Positions 8,828-16,990 of a DNA stretch of 64,000 nt are shown here, piece after piece (position 1 is the stretch's first letter; each line of letters opens with the position of its first letter). The notes under the pieces were generated by a model, which was not told the origin of the DNA, made no database searches, and worked only from the letters and a program-made list of their open reading frames with translations. Both the position numbers and the translations under genes were made by a program. The DNA is taken from assembly GCA_964567595.1 (NCBI GenBank), contig CAZMNF010000002.1, positions 44,330 to 108,329 on the forward strand. The letters run 5' to 3'. The DNA comes from CAZMNF01 sp964567595 (GTDB lineage: Bacteria; Bipolaricaulota; Bipolaricaulia; RBG-16-55-9).

Positions 8828-10078
8828 ATGAGCCAGTACGACGCCGCTCAGGTTCCGGACGTTGGCGAACGGATCACGTCGTCCCATGGCCGACTGAACG
8901 TGCCTGATCGTCCTGTTGTGCCCTTTATCCAGGGCGACGGCATCGGCACCGACATCTGGCCTGCCGCGAAGCGCGTCATCGACGCCGCCGTCGAGACCGC
9001 CTACGGGGGCCAGCGCCAGATCGAGTGGATGGAGATCTTCGCCGGCGAAAAGGGCCAGGAGGCCACGGGCGAGGTCTTGCCGACCGCGACCTTCGACGCC
9101 ATCCGCGACTTCAAAGTGGCCATCAAGGGGCCCCTGACGACGCCCGTCGGCTCGGGGTATCGCAGCCTCAACGTGACGCTGCGCAAGGTGCTCGACCTCT
9201 ATGCCTGCATCCGCCCCGTCCGCTACATTCCCGGCATGCCGAGCCCGCTCAAGGAGCCCGAGAAGGTCGACATGGTCGTCTTTCGCGAAAACACCGAGGA
9301 CGTCTACTCGGGGATCGAGTGGGAGCAAGGCTCCGCCGAGGCCAAGCGGGTGCTCGAGTATCTCCACGACGAGTTCGGCATCGACGTTCGGGCCGATTCG
9401 GGCCTCGGCGTCAAGCCGATGAGCGTCCACGGCTCCAAACGCCTTGTCCGCAAGGCGATCCAGTACGCCCTCCAGCGCAACCGCCAGAGCGTAACGCTCG
9501 TCCACAAGGGAAATATCATGAAATTCACCGAGGGCGCGTTCATGCAGTGGGGCTACGATCTGGCGTCCGACGAATTCCCCGAGGACACGATCACCGAGGA
9601 TGACGTCTGGGAGCATCACGGCGGCGAGCCGCCCGCTGGCAAAGTCGTCATGAAGGACCGGATCGCCGACATCATGTTCCAGCACGCGCTCACGCGCGCC
9701 GACGAGTTCGACGTGCTGGCAACGCCCAACCTCAACGGGGACTATCTGAGCGACGCGTGCGCCGCGATGGTCGGCGGCGTCGGCATCGCGGCCGGCGCCA
9801 ACATCGGCGATGAGATCGGGCTTTTTGAGGCAACTCACGGGTCGGCGCCGAAGCATGCCGGAAAGGACAAGGCCAACCCGACGGCCATGTTGCTCTCCGG
9901 CGTGCTGATGCTCGAACACATGGGCTGGGACGAGGCGGCCCAGTCCATCCAGGACGCCATCGACGCCACGATCAGCCAGAAGCGCGTCACCTATGACCTC
10001 GAACGCCAGATGGACGGGGCCGAGAAACTGGCCGCCAGCGAGTACGCCGAAGCCATCGTGGAAAACCTGTCAGCATGA
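8828..10078 (+). CDS. icd: NADP-dependent isocitrate dehydrogenase
   Basis: 416 residues, the same length as E. coli Icd. It oxidatively decarboxylates isocitrate to 2-oxoglutarate in the TCA cycle. Seen: GDGIGTDIWPA near the N-terminus, substrate-binding SGYRSLNVTLRK with the Ser that is phosphorylated in E. coli, the FRENTEDVYSGIEW segment, YAL...VTLVHKGNIMKFTEGAF, and the cofactor loop ATHGSAPKHAGKDKANPTA. The ATG at 8828 is preceded by AGGAGG 10 nt upstream. It is the first gene of a tightly spaced trio; its stop overlaps the next start (ATGA). Whether the Ser is regulated here is unknown, as no aceK is seen. Confidence 0.95.
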   Translation: MSQYDAAQVPDVGERITSSHGRLNVPDRPVVPFIQGDGIGTDIWPAAKRVIDAAVETAYGGQRQIEWMEIFAGEKGQEATGEVLPTATFDAIRDFKVAIKGPLTTPVGSGYRSLNVTLRKVLDLYACIRPVRYIPGMPSPLKEPEKVDMVVFRENTEDVYSGIEWEQGSAEAKRVLEYLHDEFGIDVRADSGLGVKPMSVHGSKRLVRKAIQYALQRNRQSVTLVHKGNIMKFTEGAFMQWGYDLASDEFPEDTITEDDVWEHHGGEPPAGKVVMKDRIADIMFQHALTRADEFDVLATPNLNGDYLSDACAAMVGGVGIAAGANIGDEIGLFEATHGSAPKHAGKDKANPTAMLLSGVLMLEHMGWDEAAQSIQDAIDATISQKRVTYDLERQMDGAEKLAASEYAEAIVENLSA

Positions 10079-10989
10079 GCGTGGCCGAAACTGTTCCCTC
10101 GGACGAGAACCTGTTCATCGTCGATGCCCAGATGATGGGTCAGTCGCGTTACGGTGGCCTCTACATTCTGCGCGCTCCGAAGCCCGTCGTTATCGAGACG
10201 GCGTTCTCGCACACGCTGGAGACCACGCTCCAGGCGCTCGATGAGGTGGGCATCGCCCCCGAGGACGTGGCCTACATCGCGCCGACGCACGTCCACATGG
10301 ACCATGCCGGCGGCGCCGGCTATCTCGCGCAACGATGTCGCAACGCTCAAGTGCTCTGTCACCACGTCGGCGCCCCGCACCTGGCCGATCCGAGCAAGCT
10401 GGTCCAGAGCGTCCAACGGGCCGTCGGCCCCAATTTCCAGCACTACGGCGACATGCAACCCGTTCCCGAAGACCGTCTGGTCTCGATCGCCGACGGGGAC
10501 CGCTTTGACCTCGGCGACGGCTACGCGCTGGAAGTGCTCGACACGCCCGGCCACGCGCCGCACCACGCCAGCTTCCACGAGCCCAAGACCAAGGGGCTGT
10601 TCACGGGCGACGCCGTCGGCATCTATCGCCCCCATCTGGCCGGCTTCCAGATGACCACCCCGCCGCCCCAGTTCCACCTCGACGACTGGCTCGGCACGCA
10701 CGAGCGCCTGCGCGAACTGGCTCTCGATTGGCTCTACTTCACCCACTTCGGGCCCCATCAACAGCCGGCGGCGTTGATCGACGAACACGAGCGCCGGCTG
10801 CGCCAGTGGGTGGCATCAATCGAGGAGAAGTTGAAAGAATTGGGCGATGAACAGGCCGTCAAGGACCACTTCGTCGAGCAAGCGGATCCCGAACTGCTGG
10901 ACGCCTACGGGACCGAAGGCCTGCGCGCCGAGGTCGAGATGAACGTCCAGGGCGTGCTGATCTATCTGAGAAAGCACGCGTCGTCATGA
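10075..10989 (+). CDS. Metallo-beta-lactamase-fold hydrolase
   Basis: 304 residues. The zinc site is complete: THVHMDHAGG (HxHxDH), His in GHAPHHASF, Asp in LFTGDAVG and His in FTHFGPH. The N-terminal two thirds are the MBL domain; the last 80 residues are charged and helical (IEEKLKELGDEQ). This resembles small-molecule hydrolases and lactonase-like members rather than RNases or glyoxalase II. The substrate is not known. It overlaps icd upstream and the DUF402 gene downstream by 4 nt each. Confidence 0.82.
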   Translation: MSVAETVPSDENLFIVDAQMMGQSRYGGLYILRAPKPVVIETAFSHTLETTLQALDEVGIAPEDVAYIAPTHVHMDHAGGAGYLAQRCRNAQVLCHHVGAPHLADPSKLVQSVQRAVGPNFQHYGDMQPVPEDRLVSIADGDRFDLGDGYALEVLDTPGHAPHHASFHEPKTKGLFTGDAVGIYRPHLAGFQMTTPPPQFHLDDWLGTHERLRELALDWLYFTHFGPHQQPAALIDEHERRLRQWVASIEEKLKELGDEQAVKDHFVEQADPELLDAYGTEGLRAEVEMNVQGVLIYLRKHASS

Positions 10990-11498
10990 GCGCTTCGATT
11001 GATGTCCGCGTGTTGAACCCGCGCGAGCGGTCCAAGTACCGCTGGCCCGTCCGGGAGCTGGCCCAAGAGGAAGGGCTGCTCGTCGCCCACGGCCCGTGGG
11101 AGCGCCCTCTGGAGTTCATCTCCCAAGAGACGGAAGCGCCCGTGACGAACCAGTCGATCGAGTTCTACTGGTGGGAGGCGCCGTACACCGTGGCAGCGGC
11201 GTACGACGAGAACTGGTCGCTGCAGGAACTTTACGGTCGGGTGATCCGCCCGCCCCGCTGGAACGAAGCGGAGCGCCGACTCGAGCTCGTCTCGCTCGGG
11301 CTGGATCTTCAAGTGACGCCGGGGCTGTCGTACGAGATCCTAGAACACGGCGACTACGAGGAGCTCGACGAGGCGGATGTCGCCACGTCACAGGAGGGGC
11401 TCATGGGACTCATTGAGATGATCGAGCGACTTGAAGGCCCGTTCGACCCCGCCTGGCGCAGTCGCTACGAGCACCTTGTCCCTCACGGCGAATCCTGA
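10986..11498 (+). CDS. DUF402 domain protein
   Basis: 170 residues with the DUF402 pattern: a WEAPYTVAAAYDENWSL segment, then the aromatic/acidic strands LYGRVIRPPRW and LELVSLGLDLQVTPG, then YEILEHGDYEEL. DUF402 proteins include the C-terminal half of FAU-1/RNase E-G-like RNA-binding proteins and nucleoside diphosphate phosphatases (Ntdp), so an RNA or nucleotide substrate is plausible. The start overlaps the MBL gene stop (ATGA). Confidence 0.75.
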   Translation: MSASIDVRVLNPRERSKYRWPVRELAQEEGLLVAHGPWERPLEFISQETEAPVTNQSIEFYWWEAPYTVAAAYDENWSLQELYGRVIRPPRWNEAERRLELVSLGLDLQVTPGLSYEILEHGDYEELDEADVATSQEGLMGLIEMIERLEGPFDPAWRSRYEHLVPHGES

Positions 11499-11533
11499 AC
11501 GGGCTCCGTCGACGCCGGCGTGCACTCATTCCG

Positions 11534-12679
11534 TCATTCCTGGTAACACCGCAGACCCATTTCGGCTTCGAGGCCGCGCAGGGTCTCGTTCAAGCCAGCC
11601 GACAACGGCAATCGCATGCGGAAGCTATCCGACGGCAGCGAATCGTCGACGACCATCATGCCGCCCAGTTCGCTGCTGAGGCGGCGCATCTGCGAGAGCG
11701 TCACGTCGTCCGAGGCCGAGCAGACGAGCGAGCCCTCGTAGTTGGCAGCCCCATCCGACGGCGACGGGCCCGCCTCACGGAAGAGCTGCCCCAAGCGGCG
11801 CTCGACCTCGCCCATGAACTCAGAGGCCTGACGTCCCGCGGATCCGTCGAACTCGCGGATGGCTTGGAGCGCGCTGTCGTATTGCGTTGCTACGTTGCTC
11901 ATGACGGCGTCGATCGCCCTGCTGAGCGCCTGCTTCACTTCCTGATGCGACTCCTCGCGATAGAGCCGAGTCAGCTCCGGCACGAGGCTCGGGTCGGATC
12001 GGTCCTGAAGCTCACGCGCAGCCACGAGCCGAGCCTCGGGATCCTCGCTGTTGGACAGGGTCTGAATTCGATCGGCAATGGGCTCGGGCGTGGCCGAAGT
12101 AGCCGTCTCCGCTTGCCCGCTCGCCGTCCCCGGGCGCTCGGAGGGTGCGCCCGGCGCGCTCCCGTCCGCGGCCTCTCCAGAAGTGGACGAGGCGGCGGAG
12201 GCCGCCTCGGGCGCCTCAGTTGTCGCTTGGTCCATCGGTCGGAGTTCCAGCGGTCCGGCCAAGAGCGCCGCCGCCAGGCCGACGATGACGAGCGATTGGG
12301 CCGCAATCGCGACCGTGGCCGGTCGCGGCACGGGTCGGAACGCCTCGCGCACGGAAGCTGTCCATGCGCGTGCCCGGCGCACGATGGACGACGTCGTCGG
12401 CTCGGGGGCTGATGCCAGTTGCCGATAACGCTCGCGACAAGCCTGGCAGGTCATCAGATGGGCGGTCATCGCCTGTCGCGTCCAGGAGCTTGCCTCGGTT
12501 TCGCCCCGGATGCGGGCCAACCATGCCTCCGGATCCATCCGGCCGGATCCCGCCCGGTTGGCCCGATACGCCTGAAGGGCGCCGCGCGGCGGGTGGCTGG
12601 CCGTCTCGATCTCGCCCGGATCGCTTCCGAACAGCGTCGTGAAGACGTCATTGAGGCCGAACGGGTCCGGTCGAGCCAT
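11534..12679 (-). CDS. Anti-sigma-factor-like membrane protein with HEAT-like region
   Basis: 381 residues. N-terminal cytoplasmic part with an HLMTCQACRERY motif, the HxxxCxxC zinc-finger signature of anti-sigma factors, near residue 72. One membrane segment follows (about 125-145, AAQSLVIVGLAAALLAGPL), then a Ser/Thr/Ala-rich stalk. Next is a helical HEAT-like stretch (DPEARLVAARELQDRSDPSLVPELTRLYRE) and a C-terminal alpha/beta domain with a Cys at LVCSAS and one near the end (GLRCYQE). No sigma factor gene is adjacent; the gene directly upstream has no sigma region 2 or 4 features. AGGGAGGTGG precedes the ATG. The family beyond the zinc finger is not recognised. Confidence 0.7.
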   Translation of the reverse strand: MARPDPFGLNDVFTTLFGSDPGEIETASHPPRGALQAYRANRAGSGRMDPEAWLARIRGETEASSWTRQAMTAHLMTCQACRERYRQLASAPEPTTSSIVRRARAWTASVREAFRPVPRPATVAIAAQSLVIVGLAAALLAGPLELRPMDQATTEAPEAASAASSTSGEAADGSAPGAPSERPGTASGQAETATSATPEPIADRIQTLSNSEDPEARLVAARELQDRSDPSLVPELTRLYREESHQEVKQALSRAIDAVMSNVATQYDSALQAIREFDGSAGRQASEFMGEVERRLGQLFREAGPSPSDGAANYEGSLVCSASDDVTLSQMRRLSSELGGMMVVDDSLPSDSFRMRLPLSAGLNETLRGLEAEMGLRCYQE

Positions 12680-12690
12680 GCTCCACCTCC

Positions 12691-13290
12691 CTACGTCTGT
12701 GCCTCCTGCGAATCGCTCTCGTCCGCTTCCATTTCCGCATAAATCTCCTGAATCATGCGCTCCTGATAGCTGAAGCTGACCTCGTGTCCGACGAATCGGG
12801 ACACCTCGGCTTGGGTGAGATGCGTGCCCACGAGCTCGTCACAATCGAAGGGGGTTTCAACCTGGGCCAGCCGATAGCCCGCGTTGATGCGTTCCACCAT
12901 GGCCCCCCGGCGCTCTCGGTCGACGGGCGCGCTGCAGCCGATGCAGTGCGGGCCGTCGGTGCTGATCTCATCCGCCCAGTCGTCGTCCATGGCGTCCATC
13001 GGCCCGCCGTGACTGAGCCGATAGATGAGATAGGCGGCGATGTTGGCCGGCTTGCGGACGCGCCGTTTGGCCTCGGCAATGGCTCGAAAGTAGCGGGTGA
13101 CAGCAAAGTCGTGGACGTCGCCACCGCGCAGGATCGCCTCCCACTGGCGCATCGCCGGCGGGTCAAGCTCGTCCTCACACAGCACGAGGTCGTACAGGCA
13201 AGCGCGAAAGAACGCCACGGCCAGCGCGCCGCCCGTCTCGGACTTGGTTCCCTCTACAGCCGGAATGTCGTCGAGCACAGTTGTCGCCAT
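12691..13290 (-). CDS. Hypothetical protein with a CxxC motif, upstream of the anti-sigma-like gene
   Basis: 199 residues, not recognised. It has a helical N-terminal half with a basic segment (YFRAIAEAKRRVRKPANIAAYL), an HCIGC motif near residue 115, and an acidic C-terminus. It occupies the place where an ECF sigma factor gene would normally sit, and its TAG stop lies within the ribosome-binding region of the anti-sigma-like gene, so the two are co-expressed. The basic helix could bind nucleic acid, and the Cys pair could bind metal; both are guesses. GGGAAGAG precedes the ATG. Confidence 0.6.
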   Translation of the reverse strand: MATTVLDDIPAVEGTKSETGGALAVAFFRACLYDLVLCEDELDPPAMRQWEAILRGGDVHDFAVTRYFRAIAEAKRRVRKPANIAAYLIYRLSHGGPMDAMDDDWADEISTDGPHCIGCSAPVDRERRGAMVERINAGYRLAQVETPFDCDELVGTHLTQAEVSRFVGHEVSFSYQERMIQEIYAEMEADESDSQEAQT

Positions 13291-13395
13291 GGTACTCTTC
13301 CCTGTTTGGCTGTGCTACGATTTTAGCTCGGATAGCGGGGCTCCCGATACGGGTGAACCGAGCGAGTCCGAGCGTACAATAGGATGGAGGCTGCC

Positions 13396-13704
13396 ATGGC
13401 CGAGCTTGAGCTCAACGACCAAGCCGACGGCACGACGGTTAAAGTTCGCGCCAAAACGGGGGCTGACCGGAACGCGATCCTCGAGGTGCGCGGCGATGCC
13501 TTGCTCGTTGCCGTGACCGAGCAGCCCGAAAAGGGCAAGGCGAACCGAGCGATCCGCAAGACGATGGCGAAGCAACTGTGCCTGGCCACTGGCGATTTGA
13601 CGATCGTTTCCGGCCAGCGGAGTCGTGACAAGCGGATCCATCTTGCGGGAGTGAGCGCGGCCGACGTCCGCGACCGCCTCAACTTGCCTAACGTGACGCC
13701 GTGA
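13396..13704 (+). CDS. DUF167 (YggU-like) family protein
   Basis: 102 residues. The fold signature is present: VKVRAKTGADRNAI, LLVAVTEQPEKGKANRAI and the IVSGQRSRDKRIHL ending. These small alpha/beta proteins are widespread and of unknown function. The ATG at 13396 is chosen because GGAGG lies 5 nt before it; an ATG 12 nt upstream has no such site. The stop overlaps the GTG start of the next gene. Confidence 0.85.
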   Translation: MAELELNDQADGTTVKVRAKTGADRNAILEVRGDALLVAVTEQPEKGKANRAIRKTMAKQLCLATGDLTIVSGQRSRDKRIHLAGVSAADVRDRLNLPNVTP

Positions 13705-14054
13705 CACTCCGGAAGCTGCTCACGCATTGGTACGTCTGGCCCTGGTTTCCCCTCATCGGCCTGCCGGTCTTTTGGCTTCTGCCCTACGAGATCGCGCTGC
13801 CCATCTACGGTGTCGGCTCGGGCTGGTCGATCATCGAGTTCGTCGCCTGGTGGCGGTCGGAGCGGTATCCCGTCCGCACCGGCCCGGAAGCGCTCGTCGG
13901 GCAATCGGCTCGCGTCGTCAACGTGGACGCCAGCGGAACGGGATGGGTGCGCCTCCGCGGCGAGCTCTGGCGAGCCCGGTTCCAAAGCCCATCGCAGGCG
14001 GGTGACATTGTCCGCGTGGCGGGCGTCAAGCGGACGACACTCGTCGTTGAGTAA
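13701..14054 (+). CDS. Small NfeD-like membrane protein
   Basis: 117 residues. Two hydrophobic segments (WPWFPLIGLPVFWLLPYEIALPIYG, about residues 13-37, and a shorter one to residue 50) are followed by an OB-fold-like domain of the NfeD C-terminal type: ALVGQSARVVNVDASGTGWVRL and ELWRARFQ. NfeD proteins partner with membrane proteases or SPFH proteins, none of which is adjacent. The GTG start overlaps the DUF167 stop, so the pair is translationally coupled. Confidence 0.7.
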   Translation: MTLRKLLTHWYVWPWFPLIGLPVFWLLPYEIALPIYGVGSGWSIIEFVAWWRSERYPVRTGPEALVGQSARVVNVDASGTGWVRLRGELWRARFQSPSQAGDIVRVAGVKRTTLVVE

Positions 14055-14144
14055 TGGCGGTGCCACCCAGGGCTTGTTGTCAGCCCCATACTTGTGTTAC
14101 GTTTCTTTTTTAGAAAATAACTGACATGCAAACACGGAGAACGT

Positions 14145-15398
14145 ATGGGGCGACTGGGAGCTTGGGCGCTGAGCGCGACGCTCATGGTCGCGAGCGTCGC
14201 GGCAACGGAGGCACAAGCGCAGCTGTCGGTCGGCGGCGATTGGGAGACGCAGGTCGAACTTGAGTGCGCAAGCGGCTGTCTCCGGCAGCGGGCGCAACTG
14301 AACGCGGAGGTCTCGTCAGCCTTAACGCTGGAGCTCAGCCACCAGTCATTGGTCCTGGCGCTGGAGAACGTCTGGGGATTGCAGGGCCTACTGGAGGCAA
14401 CCTGGGTGGCCGAGGCCAACCTGCCCGCCACCCCCGACACGATCGAATCGTCATTCACGTTTGCGCCGCCCATTGCGGATGATCGTCGGATTCCGCCCGG
14501 ACACCCTTTGCTGGTGCGGAGCCGGATCGACGTTGAGCTTCCCCGCGACGGGGTCCATGGGAAGCTCGGCGTCATTGTCGACGACGTCGCGTTTGAGGAC
14601 GTGGACGCCAACACCGCGCGCTACGGGGTTAGCCATCAGCGCCGGCGCGCCGGCGCCGTGACGGAGGTGGAGGGCGAGACGACGAGCGGCGTGGAACTGA
14701 GCTCACAGACAGGTTGGTGCTACGATCCCGACGCGCGCTTCTCTCTCGTCGATGGCTCCATCTCCGGCGAGGTCTGCCCGTCCGGCAAGTTGGCATGGAG
14801 CAAGACGACGCTCGCCATTGACGATTTTCCCCTGAGCTCCACCATGGATGCCGAAGGCGAACTCGAGTGCGAACACGTCGATACGGACCCGCCGCTTGCG
14901 TGCGAACTCGACCTCGAGGCGGCCTGGACACCAACCGAGGACCGGCTAGCCACGCTGATTGAGGAAGCGACCGTCGGCGTCGACTACGACGACGTCTATC
15001 CCCAACGGGAGCTGGACGACGTGGAGGTCGAGCTCGTCCGTCATCCCATCGAGGTGACCTGGACGTTGGACGAGTCGCTCGCCTGGGATCGGCTCAACGT
15101 CGAGGGCGAGCGGGCCGTCCGTCGCGGCGACGCCGTGCTGAGCTGGGATTTTTATTCGACGTTTGAGCCGACGGACGGACTGACGTACCTGCGCCTGGGC
15201 GGCGACCTGGAGCGCGGCCCCCTCGAGGTCGGCGCCGACCTGCGCTCGCGCGAGGTCGACCAAGGGGTCCGCGTCGACGAGCTGGCCACCTCAATCGCCT
15301 ACGAGCCGAGCCAGCTGCCCCTCAACCTCGAGCTGGACGTGACGTTCGACGTCGACGGCCTGGACGAGGTCGAACTCGGCGGCTCGCTGGCGTTCTGA
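14145..15398 (+). CDS. Exported beta-rich protein, possible outer-membrane barrel
   Basis: 417 residues with a signal peptide (MGRLGAWALSATLMVASV..., cleavage probably after EAQAQ). The mature part is built of short alternating strands (LTLELSHQSL, YLRLGGDLERGPLEVGADLRSR, LNLELDVTFDVDGL). It ends in ...GGSLAF, a terminal Phe after an alternating strand, as in outer-membrane barrel proteins. It has six Cys. I do not recognise the family. The upstream region is AT-rich, with GGAGAA before the ATG. A terminator hairpin follows the gene. Confidence 0.6.
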   Translation: MGRLGAWALSATLMVASVAATEAQAQLSVGGDWETQVELECASGCLRQRAQLNAEVSSALTLELSHQSLVLALENVWGLQGLLEATWVAEANLPATPDTIESSFTFAPPIADDRRIPPGHPLLVRSRIDVELPRDGVHGKLGVIVDDVAFEDVDANTARYGVSHQRRRAGAVTEVEGETTSGVELSSQTGWCYDPDARFSLVDGSISGEVCPSGKLAWSKTTLAIDDFPLSSTMDAEGELECEHVDTDPPLACELDLEAAWTPTEDRLATLIEEATVGVDYDDVYPQRELDDVEVELVRHPIEVTWTLDESLAWDRLNVEGERAVRRGDAVLSWDFYSTFEPTDGLTYLRLGGDLERGPLEVGADLRSREVDQGVRVDELATSIAYEPSQLPLNLELDVTFDVDGLDEVELGGSLAF

Positions 15399-15425
15399 CG
15401 CCCGAACCGACTTACCCGAAAGAAG

Positions 15426-15480
15426 CCAACGGGAGCGGGCAGGCCGCCGGAGCCGAGGCGGCCTGCCCGCTTGGCGTTGG
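15426..15480. terminator. Strong hairpin terminator between convergent genes
   Basis: A perfect 14-bp stem (15435-15448 with 15457-15470) has an 8-nt loop and is flanked by a second pairing of CCAACG and CGTTGG. It lies between the convergent ends of the exported beta protein and glnA. No T-run follows on either strand. Confidence 0.75.
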
Positions 15481-15496
15481 GGGAGGGAGCGATGCG

Positions 15497-16840
15497 CTAG
15501 TAGTACTCGAGGTAGCGATCCAGTTCCCAGCGCGTCACGTTGAGCCGATAGGCGGTGATCTCTTCGCGCTTGGCCTCGACGTATTTTTCCACCAGATCGG
15601 TTCCGAGCGCATCCTGCACGACCTGATCCGCCTCGAGGGCGGCGATTGATCCGCTGAGGTCGCCCGGCAGCAGATCAATCTGCTTCTCGCGCTTTTGCGC
15701 CTCGGTCAGCTCGTAGATGTTCTCCTCGACGGCCGCGGGCGGCGTCAGGCCGCGGCGGATGCCGTCCAGGCCGCTGGCCAGGATCGCGGCATACAACAGG
15801 TACGGATTGGCCGAGGGATCGGGGCTGCGCAGCTCCATGCGCGTCGAGGTCTCCGGCGTGTTGCTGGCCGGCATGCGGATGAGCGCGGAGCGGTTCCGCC
15901 GCGCCCAGCTGATGTTGACCGGGGCTTCGTAGCCGGGCACGAGGCGCTTGTAGGAGTTGACCGTGGGGTTGGCCAAGGCCGTGATGGCGCTGATGTGCTC
16001 GATCAGCCCGCCGAGAAAGCCCATGCCGAGCTCAGAGAGCCCGTAGGGCAGCTGCTCGGCGTCGTAGAACGCGTTCTGCTCTCCGGAAAAGAGCGACAGA
16101 TGCGTGTGCATCCCGCTGCCGTTCTCGCCGAAGAGCGGCTTCGGCATGAACGTGGCATGCAGGCCACGCATCATGGCGATTGTCTTGACCACGAATCGGA
16201 ACGTGACGATGTTGTCGGCGGTGTGCAGCACGTCGCCGAAGCGGAAGTCGATCTCATGCTGACTCGGGGCGACCTCATGGTGGGCCGCTTCCACCTCAAA
16301 GCCCATGTTTTCCAGCGCCACAACGATGTCCTTGCGCGTCTCCTCGCCGTAGTCGACAGGCAAGAGGTCGAAGTAGCCGCCCTGATCGTGGAGCCCGACC
16401 GACGGACGGCCATGCTCATCCAGGCGGAACAGGAAGAACTCGGCCTCTGCGCCCGCGTACATGTCGTAGCCCATCTCTTCGGATTGCTGCACGACGCTTT
16501 TCAGCGTGTAGCGCGGATCGCCCTCAAAGGGCTGATTGTCGGGGCGGACGACGTCGCAGATGAGCCGCGCCGTTTTGCCGTTCTCGCCTTCCGTGCTCCA
16601 GGGGAAAATCGCGAAGGTGCTCAGATCCGGTTGCAAGTACATGTCCGACTCAGAGATACGGACGAACCCTTCAATCGACGATCCGTCAAACGCAATCCCT
16701 TCTTCTAACACATCGTCCAATCCTTCAGCTGGTATTTCGACGTTCTTCGGGATGCCCATGATATCGGTAAACTGAAGGCGAATGAACTTGATGCCTTCGT
16801 CATGCACGTAGCGCATCACTTCCTCAGCGGTCGGTCGCAT
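15497..16840 (-). CDS. glnA: Glutamine synthetase type I
   Basis: 447 residues. It makes glutamine from glutamate, ammonia and ATP. Motifs: FDGSSIEGF, the AGAEAEFFLF metal site, HHEVAPSQHEIDFRF, PKPLFGENGSGMHTHLS, the NPTVNSYKRLVPGYEAP flap and the RSPDPSANPYL end. The length and the ENIYELTEAQKRE segment, instead of the adenylylation site NLYDLPP, place it with the GSI-alpha group, which is feedback-regulated and not adenylylated. The ATG at 16840 has GGAGG 7 nt upstream. It is transcribed alone from a near-consensus promoter. Confidence 0.97.
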   Translation of the reverse strand: MRPTAEEVMRYVHDEGIKFIRLQFTDIMGIPKNVEIPAEGLDDVLEEGIAFDGSSIEGFVRISESDMYLQPDLSTFAIFPWSTEGENGKTARLICDVVRPDNQPFEGDPRYTLKSVVQQSEEMGYDMYAGAEAEFFLFRLDEHGRPSVGLHDQGGYFDLLPVDYGEETRKDIVVALENMGFEVEAAHHEVAPSQHEIDFRFGDVLHTADNIVTFRFVVKTIAMMRGLHATFMPKPLFGENGSGMHTHLSLFSGEQNAFYDAEQLPYGLSELGMGFLGGLIEHISAITALANPTVNSYKRLVPGYEAPVNISWARRNRSALIRMPASNTPETSTRMELRSPDPSANPYLLYAAILASGLDGIRRGLTPPAAVEENIYELTEAQKREKQIDLLPGDLSGSIAALEADQVVQDALGTDLVEKYVEAKREEITAYRLNVTRWELDRYLEYY

Positions 16841-16873
16841 AGGATCGCCTCCCAAGATGGCTAAGGATACATG

Positions 16874-16902
16874 TTGATACCACGTCGCTGGTCGTTTGTC
16901 AA
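16874..16902 (-). promoter_or_regulatory. Near-consensus promoter of glnA
   Basis: On the minus strand a perfect TTGACA (16897-16902), a 17-bp spacer and TATCAA (16874-16879). The sequence upstream (16905-16990) is AT-rich with runs of A and T and may act as an UP element. The leader would be about 27 nt and contains the Shine-Dalgarno. Confidence 0.65.
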
Positions 16903-16990
16903 GCTTTGCCCAATCTAAAAAATTTACGTCCAGGAATCGCGCCTATGAAAATACTTATCAACCACTAATTTGGGATTATTATTGGACAAA

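Noticed and set aside
8645..9919. Upstream in-frame extension of the HD protein to 857 residues across the icd region.
   Set aside because: The extension is antisense to icd; homology starts at MDKVFRDPVHN and a promoter lies just before it.
12691..13290. ECF sigma factor partner for the anti-sigma-like gene.
   Set aside because: No region 2 helix or region 4 helix-turn-helix pattern is visible and the protein has a Cys pair and acidic tail instead.
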